NCBI GenBank assembly: GCA_025453975.1
Contig: JALOPI010000001.1
Location: forward strand, 1 to 64,000
Direction of reading: 5' to 3'
DNA from: Syntrophobacteraceae bacterium
GTDB taxonomy: Bacteria > Desulfobacterota > Syntrophobacteria > Syntrophobacterales > Syntrophobacteraceae
DNA: 64,000 nucleotides
The translations under genes were made by a program, and so were the position numbers. Shown here piece by piece: positions 55,420 to 64,000 of this stretch (position 1 is its first letter; every line of letters starts with the position of its first letter). The notes under the pieces are model-generated. The model made no database searches and was not told the DNA's origin. It saw only the letters and a list, made by a program, of their open reading frames with translations.

Positions 55420-57174
55420 TCAGGGCCGGTGCTTGGCGTCGGTGGCTGGGCCGCAGCGGGCTAGGTCCGGGCTTGCCCCTTCGCCGTTGGCGCCCGGAAC
55501 GGGCTCAGGGGCTCCGTCACTGACGCCCCCCTCGTTTTTTCCGTCCCCGATGGTGTCCCGGGCCATGGAATGCTCAGCCCCGTCGTGCCTGGCCAAAGCC
55601 TGGGCCTGGGCATCGAATGCTTGCTTGCACTGGGGAGCGCAGAAGAAATGGGTCTTTCCCCCGTGCTCGGTCACGAGCCCGGCCGGGCTGGCGTGGCCGG
55701 GATTGACGGGCATGCCGCACACGGGGTCCCGGGCGGGTGCTTCGTGCAGACCCGCTGCGGCCCGCTTCATGCGGCTCTCCGAATCCACCAGGAAATTCGA
55801 CGAGACGACGATTCGCTCGCCCGGCATGACGCCACGCACGATCTCCACCTGGCCGCCCAACCGGCGCCCGGTCTCCACCGTCCTCGGCTCGAAATAGCCA
55901 CTGCCCGCTTCCACGAAAACCGTCCGGGTCTGGCCCGTGTCCAGGAGAGCGTCGACCGGAACGGTCACGGCGGGGTCGAACTGCAGCTGAAGCTCCACGT
56001 CCACGAACATGTTGGGTCTCAGAGCCAAGTCTGGGTTATCTACTTCCAGGCGAACCTTGAAGGATCGGGAAGTCGGGTCGAAAACCGGCGGCGCGTCGGC
56101 GACAAGGGCGTCGAAACGCCGCCCCTGACGGGGGAGGTGGATGATGGCCTTGTGGCCGGGAGCGACGTGGGACGCCTCGCTTTCGAAGACGTCCGCCAGC
56201 ACCCAGACACGGCTGAGATCAGCGATCTCGAAGAGGGAGACGCCTTTGTCGAACCGCTGCCCCGGGGAGATGTCCCTGGACAGAACGATGCCACGGACCG
56301 GGGACCGGATCTCGAGGTTCGTGGCCAGCTGGCGGGAACGTTCGATTTCCTGGATCTGGTATTCCCCGACCCCCAAGCTCAGAAGCTCCAGCCGGGCCAC
56401 CTCGAGCTGATCCCGGATGGTGTAGACGGCGGTGCCCGCCGGATTCATCCCGCCGCCGGGTGTGGTCGGCACCATGGAGAAGGTACCCTCCGGAACCCTC
56501 GTCTCATCCGTTCTGGGCTGCTCCCAGGACGGCCGATGCCCGCCCGGGGTGGGAGCCTCTTCCGTCGAGGCGGGTGGGGGCGGAGTGGGTGGCTTGCGCC
56601 TGCGCTCCTCGAAGCCCAGGGCGTAGAGGAACTGCTGTTGCCGGGTGAGGAACTGATAATTGTAGATGGTGGCGATGAGCTGGTCCCTGTCGACCACGCT
56701 GCCCGTGGCTCCGCCATGAACATGCCAGACCCAGCCCGCGTCGCCGGCGATGATCCGGTGAATGCGGTTCTCGTCGGCGGCGACGCGGCCGAGGAGTCGC
56801 AGAGTGTGCGACGCGGAGGACATCTCCACTCGCTCCAGCCGGACTCCGATGATCTGCTGCCGCTCGGGGCTGATTCGGACACTGCCGGGCGGCAGGTAGG
56901 GCGCGGAGTGTCCCGGCACCGAAGGGTCGGCGTGGGCGTAAACGGGCTCCATGGGCATGCCGCAGGGTGCGATCCCCGGTTCCTTGGAGGTGTGGGACGG
57001 ATTCATGGGATCCACGTAATGCAGGATCGTGCCTTTAGTCCTTCCGACGGGATCGAGCGCGGAGAGGCGGCTGTTGAGCCAGGCTCCGCCTCCAAAGGCC
57101 ACGGCGAGAAGCAAGGCGATCGTGGTCACGCTCAAGGCAGTCATCTTCATGCCTCCATCCTCCCTTCGCCTCAC
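55420..57174 (-). CDS. CusB-like efflux periplasmic adaptor with metal-binding and YHS domains
   Basis: 584 residues. N-terminal membrane anchor (VTTIALLLAVAFGGGAWL), then a heavy-metal-binding domain HYVDPMNPSHTSKEPGIAPCGMPMEP as in CusB/CzcB relatives, then the membrane-fusion barrel-sandwich-hairpin (RIIAGDAGWVWHVHGGATG, EIRSPVRGIVLSRDISPG, LSRVWVLADVFES). A proline-rich insert lies in the hairpin region (KPPTPPPPASTEEAPTPG). A YHS domain (RDPVCGMPVNPGHAS, FFCAPQCKQAF) is added at the C-terminus. Copper or silver efflux is inferred. No RND pump or outer membrane channel gene is in the window. Last gene of the operon with two multicopper-oxidase-like genes. Confidence 0.88.
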   Translation of the reverse strand: MRRREDGGMKMTALSVTTIALLLAVAFGGGAWLNSRLSALDPVGRTKGTILHYVDPMNPSHTSKEPGIAPCGMPMEPVYAHADPSVPGHSAPYLPPGSVRISPERQQIIGVRLERVEMSSASHTLRLLGRVAADENRIHRIIAGDAGWVWHVHGGATGSVVDRDQLIATIYNYQFLTRQQQFLYALGFEERRRKPPTPPPPASTEEAPTPGGHRPSWEQPRTDETRVPEGTFSMVPTTPGGGMNPAGTAVYTIRDQLEVARLELLSLGVGEYQIQEIERSRQLATNLEIRSPVRGIVLSRDISPGQRFDKGVSLFEIADLSRVWVLADVFESEASHVAPGHKAIIHLPRQGRRFDALVADAPPVFDPTSRSFKVRLEVDNPDLALRPNMFVDVELQLQFDPAVTVPVDALLDTGQTRTVFVEAGSGYFEPRTVETGRRLGGQVEIVRGVMPGERIVVSSNFLVDSESRMKRAAAGLHEAPARDPVCGMPVNPGHASPAGLVTEHGGKTHFFCAPQCKQAFDAQAQALARHDGAEHSMARDTIGDGKNEGGVSDGAPEPVPGANGEGASPDLARCGPATDAKHRP

Positions 57175-57283
57175 GGCGCCCTGAAAGCAGAGGGGCAGAC
57201 CATCGGCCCGCCCCGGGGCTCGTGCCGATCCGGCGACCCGGTTCCGGGTGCGCGGGTCAGCCGACGGCCGTTTCCGTAAGTCC

Positions 57284-58699
57284 TCACGAGATCACGATGG
57301 GGATTCGGGCGGTCATGTTCCGGTCGCCTCCGCGGGTGTCCAGGAATTCCACCGTGGCGAGCGCATTGACGGGGCTACTCTCCCGGATCAGCGCATCGAA
57401 TCGGCGGGCCACGCTGATGGTGATGGGCGTGTTCCTGGGAAGCACGAAAGCCTGATTGTACCTTCCATAAGGAGGCACACCCAGGGCGCGGCCGTCCCAG
57501 GCGATGATGGTCACATCCACCGGGAAGGTGATCCGCGTGTTGTTGTAGGCGCCGTCCAGCACTCGAAGCAGGATGGTCTGCCCCACACCCGCATTCACCG
57601 AAACTTGAGAGCCGGTCCTGCCGCTGTTCAGCTCCCGGGGGATGACAATCCCTCCCGGAATGTCGCCCACTGAGCCGGGACCGCGCACGGCGGGAATGGG
57701 CACGCCGGTCACGAAGAAATAGTCAGGGCGAAAATCGTTGAATGCGAAGAAGCCCAGATCGCCGGGGTTCCTGCTGAAGTTGTCGTCCACGCCTGGGATC
57801 GTGCCCTGGCGGGGAAAGGTGACTTCGTGTCCCGAGGCCAGATCACTCCAGCGAGAATCCCGGTCGTCGAAGACCCAGATCGCTTCCACCTGGTAAGGCA
57901 CGGTGAAGGCATGGGGATGCCCCACGCCCTGGTCTCCCGCCCCGGCCACGCCGAAAACCGGGTCTCCCCCCACGAACCCCGGAAAACGGGCGCGGAATGC
58001 GGGGGGAAGGGTCAGCAGGTTGGCGGCGGTGCGGAACTGCCGGTCCGAGCAGGCTCCGACGGGAACATCGTTCAAGACGACGGAGCCGTCGGGATTCGTC
58101 GAGGCGATGGATGCGAAGTAGGCGTCCGGAGGCTCCACGATAAACATGCCGTACAATCCGAACTCGAAGTGCTGCACGGTGTTCCGATGGCAGTGATAGA
58201 AGTAGGTGCCGATGAAGTTGGGCTGAAACTGGTAGATATAGTCCCCGATTTCCATGGAAGTGTGCCCGACCCCGTCGTTCATGGGCGTCGGCTCCAGTCC
58301 GTGCCAGTGCAGCGTGTGAGGCCCTGTCTGACCCTTGCCTGCGCAATGGAAGATCGTGCCCCGGGGAACACGGATGGCGGGTCCAGGCCATTGCCCCCCG
58401 CCGAAAGGGGACCTCAGATCGGGGTCGGCGATGGCCATCACCTGCAGACCTCCCGGGCGTCCATCCCAGGTTGGCAGACTGATCCTGTTGAGGAGGGTGC
58501 GCTGCACCGTGTGCAGGGGGCTGGGCGGGTTTCTGGCGATGCCCAGGGCGCCTACCACCTCCGGAACGGGATTGGTGGGATTCAGGGGCTCGGGCAGAGT
58601 GGGGCTTTCCTTGGGAGGATCGAACATCTTGCTGAATTCCGCTTCCTCCCCCACCACGGGCAACCGGTCGATATGATTCAAGGGGCTGCTGAAGGACAT
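57284..58699 (-). CDS. Multicopper-oxidase-like protein (copper ligands HWH and HCH present)
   Basis: 471 residues. Copper motifs are HTLHWHGLEPTPMND and YFYHCHRNTVQHFEFGLYG, the latter being HCHx5H, consistent with a type 1/type 3 ligand set. The rest consists of cupredoxin-like strands (NAGVGQTILLRVLDGAYNN). No signal peptide is visible; the N-terminus starts MSFSSPLNHIDRLPVVGEE. It probably oxidises a metal ion or organic compound, or serves copper handling. It lies 39 bases after the Tat-exported relative, so a joint complex is plausible. AGGAGA stands upstream of the ATG. Confidence 0.82.
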   Translation of the reverse strand: MSFSSPLNHIDRLPVVGEEAEFSKMFDPPKESPTLPEPLNPTNPVPEVVGALGIARNPPSPLHTVQRTLLNRISLPTWDGRPGGLQVMAIADPDLRSPFGGGQWPGPAIRVPRGTIFHCAGKGQTGPHTLHWHGLEPTPMNDGVGHTSMEIGDYIYQFQPNFIGTYFYHCHRNTVQHFEFGLYGMFIVEPPDAYFASIASTNPDGSVVLNDVPVGACSDRQFRTAANLLTLPPAFRARFPGFVGGDPVFGVAGAGDQGVGHPHAFTVPYQVEAIWVFDDRDSRWSDLASGHEVTFPRQGTIPGVDDNFSRNPGDLGFFAFNDFRPDYFFVTGVPIPAVRGPGSVGDIPGGIVIPRELNSGRTGSQVSVNAGVGQTILLRVLDGAYNNTRITFPVDVTIIAWDGRALGVPPYGRYNQAFVLPRNTPITISVARRFDALIRESSPVNALATVEFLDTRGGDRNMTARIPIVIS

Positions 58700-58738
58700 G
58701 TCCTGTCTCCTCTTCTTTCCAGGCGGTGCCGGCGAGCC

Positions 58739-60181
58739 TTAGCTCCGGTCGAACCACGGGGGTGGCGATGTGGGCGGATGCGTGCCCGTGGGCGGGCTGA
58801 CCGGATCGCCACCGGGAGGGAGCTTGATGGGCTGATGCGGAAAATTGACGACGCTTCCGAGGCCGATGCGCTCTCCCGTGAAGTTCAGCCCCGCGATGAG
58901 CCCCATGTTGTAATTGCCTCCCTGGGAGGTCTGGCTGGGCTCGCTGTGATCGTGCATGGGGTAGGACAGCGGCGACAGCTGAACGCTCAGTCCGGCGGCG
59001 GGGATCCGGCTGTTGATCTCCTCGATGGGCGGCCAGGTCTGTCCTCCCCGCGTCGTGGTCAGTCCCGGGTCGGACCTGCCGATGCCCCGCAGATTGGGGA
59101 TGTCGGGTGGCCTGTGGTAAGGCACCAGCCAGTCCACCATGTCCATGGGATGGATGTCGAAGGTGTCCAGCCAGATGACGTTGCTTTGGACAAGGCCATT
59201 GATGGCGGTCACGTAGAAGTGGTTGGCGTGCATGTGCAGGGAATGGGTCCAGAGACCGGCGTTCAGCACCCGGATCAGCACGGGCTCGCCCGCACGGTTG
59301 TTGGGATTGGTGTAGGGGTTGTTGTGGGCGAAATGCCCCGACTGCCCGTTGATGGTGAAGTATTGCGGAACCCCGTTGTTGTTGGTGGGGCTGAACTCAT
59401 CCCGCAGGAACCTGCGCACGAACTCACCGGCATTGAACTCGCCCTTGAAATCCCCCACCTCGGCAAACAGATTGGGGCTGGCCTGGTGGAGAAGCCAGAT
59501 GTACTGCCTGAAGGCGGGTGAGAAGCTCCCGGCGCCAGGATCCCCCTCATCCCAGGCGAAGCCGGGGAACCATGCAGTCGATCCCAGGTCGTTGAAGAGC
59601 TGCTGGACGGTTCGGGTGGGGCGGGCGTAGGGGGTCATGCGATTCCTGCCGGTGCGCCTGACGCGCGGCATGACGACCAAAGCTCCGTGGAGCCCCATGA
59701 CACGATTCACCGGAGCGTTGAGGTTGTCGAAGTACATGTAGGTGCCGGGCGTCAGGGGTGCTCGCATGCGGAACGTCCTGGGCGGGGCCCCCGGCAGGAT
59801 GGGGCCGCTGCTGAAGATGGGCCGCGCCGGCAAGCCGGGGCTTCGGCTGATACCCGGGATAAAGAAAGCATGGGGCTGATCCAGCTCGTTGGACAGGGTG
59901 AGCTGGATCTGCTCGCCGGCCGTGGCGAAGATGATGGGGCCGGGGACTTCCGCCGGCAGGTCCGGCTCATCGGCCTTGTAGAGCCAGAAATAACATTGGG
60001 CCGCGTTAATGCTGTTGCTGGTTGCCATGTCCTTGATGCCATCGGTGATGCGCAGCCTGATGCCGCGGGTCACCCTGCGCTGGGCTTCCGCCTCGCTTTC
60101 CAGGAGCCATGGGGCGCAGTCCCCCACGCAGATGGCCGTCAATCCCGCTGCTCCATACTTCAGAAAATCCCTTCGCTTCAT
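58739..60181 (-). CDS. Tat-exported multicopper-oxidase-like protein lacking the T1 cysteine
   Basis: 480 residues. The N-terminus MKRRDFLKYGAAGLTAICVG is a textbook twin-arginine signal. Cupredoxin features include GTYMYFDNLNAPVNRVMGLHG and the copper-type HSLHMHANHFYV. Where a full oxidase has HCHxxxH, this protein has YPMHDHSEPSQTSQGG, an Asp in place of Cys; the mature part has almost no cysteine. It is thus unlikely to hold a normal type 1 copper. AAGGAG lies eight bases before the ATG; longer open frame upstream is ignored. First gene of the copper operon. Confidence 0.85.
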   Translation of the reverse strand: MKRRDFLKYGAAGLTAICVGDCAPWLLESEAEAQRRVTRGIRLRITDGIKDMATSNSINAAQCYFWLYKADEPDLPAEVPGPIIFATAGEQIQLTLSNELDQPHAFFIPGISRSPGLPARPIFSSGPILPGAPPRTFRMRAPLTPGTYMYFDNLNAPVNRVMGLHGALVVMPRVRRTGRNRMTPYARPTRTVQQLFNDLGSTAWFPGFAWDEGDPGAGSFSPAFRQYIWLLHQASPNLFAEVGDFKGEFNAGEFVRRFLRDEFSPTNNNGVPQYFTINGQSGHFAHNNPYTNPNNRAGEPVLIRVLNAGLWTHSLHMHANHFYVTAINGLVQSNVIWLDTFDIHPMDMVDWLVPYHRPPDIPNLRGIGRSDPGLTTTRGGQTWPPIEEINSRIPAAGLSVQLSPLSYPMHDHSEPSQTSQGGNYNMGLIAGLNFTGERIGLGSVVNFPHQPIKLPPGGDPVSPPTGTHPPTSPPPWFDRS

Positions 60182-60553
60182 GGCGAGATCTCCTTTGCTG
60201 ACTCCATTCAGAGCAAGTTTACCACCGGTGGAGCTCGGGTGCTGGGCCTCTCGGGAGCATCGACGCGAACGGGGCATCGCCGATTCACTCCATGAATTCC
60301 ACGGTGACTCGATCATCCCGGGTCATGGCTTCCCATTGCCGATCCGTGCCAACCCTGGATGGGAGGCTCTTTCTCTGCCTGCCCAGGCGTGCTTCTCCGG
60401 ACAGTTACATACATGACCCCCGGGTCTCATGGTAAGGATGTTGCCTAAGTAGAATCAATGACTACTCATGATCACTTTGACTTGATGAATAGTGTGGAAG
60501 GGGCTTGCAGGGGGGGGATCGCCGGGAATGCTCCGGGACGGGGTGTGGGGGAA
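60182..60553. other. Intergenic region upstream of the multicopper-oxidase operon
   Basis: About 370 bases between the ATP-grasp gene and the multicopper-oxidase operon, both on the minus strand. The stretch 60420-60495 is AT-rich and is the likely promoter site of the operon, though no clear -35/-10 pair was found. No gene is supported. Confidence 0.45.
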
Positions 60554-61369
60554 TCAGGGGTCCGGGAGGCAGGATGCTCGCCACGCCTGGACGGCTTGAA
60601 GCCAGTATTTTCGGTGCCCGGAGCTTCCGCCCAGGCCTTTACGTCCGAAATGGAAGTTGATCTCGACGAAGACCGGAGGGCCGGAGTCCGGAAACATGAG
60701 ATCCAGCCCCGCCACGTCAATGGCCACCGCATGGCAGAAGGCGCGAACGGCTTCGACGCCTTTCCGCCGCAGCTCGGGCCACCCCTCGTGGTCCAGGCGC
60801 CCCCCTCGGCAAACGTTGTTGTAGAATTGGCCGTCCCCGATGCGGAAGTAGCTCACGGCCTGTTTGCCGTAGACCACCACGCGCAGGTCCATTCCGCCGT
60901 GATCCACCCAGCGCTGGAGGAGCATGGGGCGGTCGTGAGGCAGCCGCTGGAGGCATCGGCTCAGGTCCTTCGGGCTCCTAACGGGAAAGACCGTGCTTCC
61001 GCCGCCCCCCGTGTCCCCCTTGAGGACGCAGGGATAGCCGCCGGGAGGGTCAGCCATGGCCGCGTAGCGTTGCAGCTCCTCCGCGTCCCGGAAGATGACG
61101 CTCTCTGGGTGACGGATCCCCTGGCGCCTGAACAGCTGGATCTGAGCGGTCTTGCCGCAGCTCTTGAACCGGGTGTCGAGCCTGGGAAACCAGCTGCGGC
61201 ACCAGCGGGTGATCATGGCGTAGCGACGGGGCGTCACGTAGCTCGGGAGCAGCACGCCCGTCGCGTCTTGAAGCAGGCACTGGATCCCGGGATCGTCCAC
61301 GGGAGAGAAGACCGGCAGGTTCACGTCGAGGGGGATGCCGGGATGAAAAGAGACGAAGTAGGGTTCCAC
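60554..61369 (-). CDS. ATP-grasp domain protein (RimK-like)
   Basis: 271 residues. ATP-grasp features are the lysine and glycine-rich loop in PCVLKGDTGGGGSTVFPV, PMLLQRWVDHGGMDLRVVVYG with the Arg of the RimK type, and the metal-binding IDVAGLDLMFPDSGPPVFVEINFHFG. It should ligate a carboxylate to an amine or thiol at the cost of ATP; the substrates are unknown. GTG start; no strong ribosome-binding site was seen. Divergent from a hypothetical gene with about 100 bases between. Confidence 0.8.
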   Translation of the reverse strand: MEPYFVSFHPGIPLDVNLPVFSPVDDPGIQCLLQDATGVLLPSYVTPRRYAMITRWCRSWFPRLDTRFKSCGKTAQIQLFRRQGIRHPESVIFRDAEELQRYAAMADPPGGYPCVLKGDTGGGGSTVFPVRSPKDLSRCLQRLPHDRPMLLQRWVDHGGMDLRVVVYGKQAVSYFRIGDGQFYNNVCRGGRLDHEGWPELRRKGVEAVRAFCHAVAIDVAGLDLMFPDSGPPVFVEINFHFGRKGLGGSSGHRKYWLQAVQAWRASCLPDP

Positions 61370-61468
61370 GTTGTCATCGCCTTCTGAAAATCCTATACTG
61401 TTGTTTCATCTGGCCCGGGCTCGAATCGACCCATGCCATCCCGTTCAGGCGCGAGGGGGACAGGACTC

Positions 61469-61972
61469 ATGGAGTGGAGATCTTTAAGCGGCGAAGAGCG
61501 CTCCCGCCTTCAATACACCATCTCCCATTTCAAGGAAATCGCCAGGCAGAACCGGTTTGCGGAAAACGGCTCCATCGAGCACGATGTGTCCCGCTGTGTC
61601 GTCTGCCACGCGGATCTCGTGCCCTGGAATCCTTTCATCACCTATCTCGAGGTCGTCACGCCTTCCGTCCTGGTGCGCAGGCCCAGGCTGGACCAGGATC
61701 TGGTGGACGAGATCAACGGTGACCTGTCCATGCTGGGAGAGGATCATCGGGTCTCGATCCAGCTCCTGCGAAGCGGCGACGCGCCGTCCACACAATGCTG
61801 GCGGGAGTGGATCCAAACCGCCCTGGCCACCGGCCTGGGACTCCTTTCCATCCACAGTCCCACGAGCCTGGAGCTCGACCTGGACGAAGCGAGGGAGGAC
61901 GGGATGGGGGACGCCATCGACGTGAAGATCCTGGAGATCATGAGGGAGCAGCTGGGATCGGACGGGATTTGA
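61469..61972 (+). CDS. Hypothetical protein (167 aa)
   Basis: Family not recognised. 167 residues starting MEWRSLSGEERSRLQYTISHF. One CxxC pair stands in SRCVVCHADLVPWNPFITY and could bind a metal. The middle part (LVRRPRLDQDLVDEINGDL) and the end (DVKILEIMREQL) look helical and soluble. No signal peptide. An in-frame ATG 12 codons upstream is possible. Faces the AraC-type gene convergently, ending 14 bases before it. Confidence 0.6.
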   Translation: MEWRSLSGEERSRLQYTISHFKEIARQNRFAENGSIEHDVSRCVVCHADLVPWNPFITYLEVVTPSVLVRRPRLDQDLVDEINGDLSMLGEDHRVSIQLLRSGDAPSTQCWREWIQTALATGLGLLSIHSPTSLELDLDEAREDGMGDAIDVKILEIMREQLGSDGI

Positions 61973-61986
61973 CGGGGCTGCGACTC

Positions 61987-62997
61987 TCAACGGGCCACCA
62001 GTGCCGGCAAGACCCAGCGCATCAAGGAGAGCGTCTCGGCAGGCGTCTCCCCGAACAGCTCCGAGTAAGACTCGGTGAATCGTTCCCGATTCACATAGCC
62101 CCACGTCCGGCACAGGGATTCGACGGTGGCTTCATCGGGAGTGGCATCCATGAGATCCTGATGAATGCCGTTGAGGCGCAGGATAGAAAAGTAGGACATG
62201 GGAGTGAGTCCGAGGATCTCCGCGAAGGCCCGGCGAAGGGCGCCGTCACCGGCGGAGGTGGCTTGCCTCAGCTCCTGCAGGGTGATGGCGCGTTTGAGGT
62301 TCTGGCGCATGTACTCGTCGGCCTTGTACAGCAGCTGAATGCGCTGGAGGGCGGCATGGCTCCCGGCCGCCGGCTCTCCGGGCATCGCGGCGGCCCATGC
62401 GGCGAAGAACTCCCGGGTGAGCTGCTTGAGCTCGGAGAGTCCGTCTTCCGCGGCGATACCTGAGAGACTCATGGTCCAGAGCTTCCGAATGCGGCGCGCG
62501 AGGGCGACCGCATCGGGCCCAGCCGGCTTGAAGAGCTGGATTCCCTCGAGCCGATGCTCGAATTGATCCGTTTCAGGGCTCTGGCTGGTGGCTGGCAGTT
62601 GATTGCGGGGGACGAAAAGGGCAGCCCAACGGGTATCCTGGGCTGTTCGACAGTAGATCCGTGAGCTCTCGGGGGCGAAAGCGCTCCACCCTGGAAGGAT
62701 GATCCGCCCGTTGACGGAGCCGTCGCCCCGAGCGTCCAGCAAAAAACCCAGCAGATCGAAGCCACTGGGGCAGGATATTCGAGTGATGAGGGGAGGGCTG
62801 GTATCTCCGACGGAAAGCCAGCCGGGTCCCAGGCTGGTCAGGGCGAAGGAGGCCGTGAAGGGTCCGGGGGCCAGCAGTGTGAAGTCGGTTGCTCCCAATG
62901 GAAAGGCCTGCTCCAGAACCCCGGGGTTGAAAATGCTCAGAGTGGTCACCCTCGGCGAGGCGGAGTGTCTGTGGGGGATGGATCCCACTGTTGCCAT
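61987..62997 (-). CDS. AraC-family transcriptional regulator
   Basis: 336 residues. The N-terminal part is an AraC-binding-like sensor domain (FPLGATDFTLLAPGPFTASF, GWLSVGDTSPPLITRIS). The C-terminal two helix-turn-helix motifs are ITLQELRQATSAGDGALRRAF with LGLTPMSYFSILRLNGIHQDL and TVESLCRTWGYVNRERFTESYSELFGETP. Ligand unknown. The linker segment QLPATSQSPETD is encoded by a member of the dispersed CCAGC-type repeat family. Divergent from the amylase-family gene, which it may regulate. Confidence 0.88.
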   Translation of the reverse strand: MATVGSIPHRHSASPRVTTLSIFNPGVLEQAFPLGATDFTLLAPGPFTASFALTSLGPGWLSVGDTSPPLITRISCPSGFDLLGFLLDARGDGSVNGRIILPGWSAFAPESSRIYCRTAQDTRWAALFVPRNQLPATSQSPETDQFEHRLEGIQLFKPAGPDAVALARRIRKLWTMSLSGIAAEDGLSELKQLTREFFAAWAAAMPGEPAAGSHAALQRIQLLYKADEYMRQNLKRAITLQELRQATSAGDGALRRAFAEILGLTPMSYFSILRLNGIHQDLMDATPDEATVESLCRTWGYVNRERFTESYSELFGETPAETLSLMRWVLPALVAR

Positions 62998-63216
62998 CGG
63001 GAGTGCTCCCGGAAGGATTGACGGTTCGAAGGCGCGCGGTGGACGAGCCAGGTGATCGATTCTATCGTTTCTCCTTCTCGAAAGGAAGGCCGACTTGGAT
63101 TCATTCCGCAAAATCGCTCGAGTGATCGAGAAATGCGGGGAGGGAGCCTGCCAGGCCGAGCCGAGGCCGTGACGCCCGCCCGCGGATCCTGTTTCCGACC
63201 GTAAAGGAGGGTGCCC

Positions 63217-64000
63217 ATGGCCGTGACGCGTTACCCATTGTTGTATCAAGTCAACACGAGGTGCCATCTTTGGGAGGTGTCCATGCGCCTGGGCCGGCCC
63301 GCGACCCTGGATGACATATCCGACGACGAGCTGGATGCCTGGAAGGACCGTGGCTTCGACTGGATATGGCTCCTCGGCGTGTGGACAACGGGGGCAGCGG
63401 GTCGGGAGGTCTCCCGCTCCAGTGTCCAATGGCGCCAGGAGCTTCAGCAGGCTCTCCCCGACCTGTCCGAGGCGGACATCACGGGGTCTTGTTTTGCGGT
63501 GGTCGCGTACACGGTCCACGAGGATTTCGGGGGAGACGCGGCCCTGGCCCGGCTTCGGGAGCGCATGGCCAGTCGCGGTCTCAAGCTGCTCCTCGATTTC
63601 GTGCCGAACCACACGGCCCTGGATCATCCCTGGGTGGGGGCCCATCCCGAGTACTACGTTCAGGGCTCCGAGGATGACCTGGCTCGAGCCCCGCAAAACT
63701 ATGCTCGGTTGGGGATTGCCGCGGAAGAGCGGATCCTTGCCCACGGCCGGGATCCGTATTTTCCTGGCTGGCCGGATACCCTACAGCTCGATTATGGCCG
63801 CCCCGAAGTGCGCCTAGTCATGACCGGGGAGCTGCTGAGTGTTGCCCGGCGCTGCGACGGGATCCGGTGCGACATGGCCATGCTGCTCCTGCCCGATGTC
63901 TTCGAGTCGACCTGGGGGCTGCCCTCGGCCCCCTTCTGGCCCGAGGCGATCCAGGCAGTCCGCAGGGAGGTGCCGGACTGCCTCTTCCTGGCCGAAGTCT
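63217..64000 (+). CDS. GH13 alpha-amylase-family enzyme, N-terminal part (cut by window edge)
   Basis: The first 261 residues of a glycoside hydrolase family 13 barrel. It opens MAVTRYPLLYQVNTRCHLWE, then FDWIWLLGVW, region I LLLDFVPNHTALDHPW, region II CDGIRCDMAM with the nucleophile Asp, and reaches LFLAEV with the acid/base Glu at the window edge. GH13 members act on alpha-glucans or alpha-glucosides; the lack of a signal peptide suggests a cytoplasmic role such as glycogen or trehalose metabolism. AAAGGAGG lies six bases before the ATG. Incomplete at the right edge. Confidence 0.92.
   Translation, partial: MAVTRYPLLYQVNTRCHLWEVSMRLGRPATLDDISDDELDAWKDRGFDWIWLLGVWTTGAAGREVSRSSVQWRQELQQALPDLSEADITGSCFAVVAYTVHEDFGGDAALARLRERMASRGLKLLLDFVPNHTALDHPWVGAHPEYYVQGSEDDLARAPQNYARLGIAAEERILAHGRDPYFPGWPDTLQLDYGRPEVRLVMTGELLSVARRCDGIRCDMAMLLLPDVFESTWGLPSAPFWPEAIQAVRREVPDCLFLAEV

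Overview
The window is GC-rich, densely coded bacterial chromosome. Its gene families point to a strictly anaerobic deltaproteobacterium of the Desulfobacterota, most like the Syntrophobacter/Desulfacinum group. The indicators are heterodisulfide-reductase-type (Hdr) electron-bifurcation genes with MvhD and FrhB/FdhB partners, a respiratory-type TCA cluster, a deltaproteobacterial RpoH-type sigma factor, and split glycyl-tRNA synthetase subunits. The lineage is inferred; there is no rRNA here to fix it.

Layout. 1-966: tail of an ABC permease and its ATPase. 1177-1253: tRNA-Arg(CCT) with its terminator. 1953-12177: a six-gene Hdr cluster (hdrA with an embedded GltD/NfnB module, mvhD, an FrhB/FdhB-like iron-sulfur flavoprotein, a tandem HdrA-like protein with an embedded response-regulator receiver domain, hdrC, hdrB). 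12692-18679: a small hypothetical gene, then on the minus strand an MscK-like channel, a pRiA4b ORF-3 family protein, a YheT-like hydrolase and an MFS transporter. 18680-21144: a gene-poor, AT-richer accessory patch with one AlbA_2-type gene, next to two tRNA-Ser genes. 21514-33428: minus-strand housekeeping genes (HDOD, LapA, HIT, phosphoesterase, UPF0280, guaA, guaB, Ppx/GppA, sppA, rpsA, cmk), interrupted only by a plus-strand Sua5/YciO gene. 33864-40874: rpoH, mgtE, ispG, a RelA/SpoT homologue and HU. 41396-49548: TCA cluster aconitase, citrate synthase, sdhA, sdhB, fumC, then a UbiA-family prenyltransferase. 49545-55362: AEC permease, an acidic hypothetical gene, a short inverted-repeat element, suhB and glyQS. 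55420-60181: minus-strand operon of two multicopper-oxidase-like proteins and a CusB-like adaptor. 60554-64000: an ATP-grasp gene, a hypothetical gene, an AraC regulator and the start of a GH13 alpha-amylase-family gene.

How they fit together. The Hdr cluster encodes most parts of a soluble flavin-based bifurcating complex that could link NAD(P)H, ferredoxin and a disulfide or thiol carrier. Its most unusual member is the 1,143-residue tandem HdrA with a complete CheY-like receiver domain between its ferredoxin and FAD parts; this would let phosphorylation act directly on an electron-transfer enzyme. The TCA cluster covers citrate synthesis to isocitrate and succinate to malate, but no membrane anchor for SdhAB lies beside it. 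The copper-oxidase operon pairs an oxidase that has a possible T1 cysteine but no visible signal peptide with a Tat-exported relative that has lost that cysteine.

Limits: all functions come from reading motifs and context by eye. Starts were chosen by Shine-Dalgarno spacing, and several genes start with TTG or GTG.
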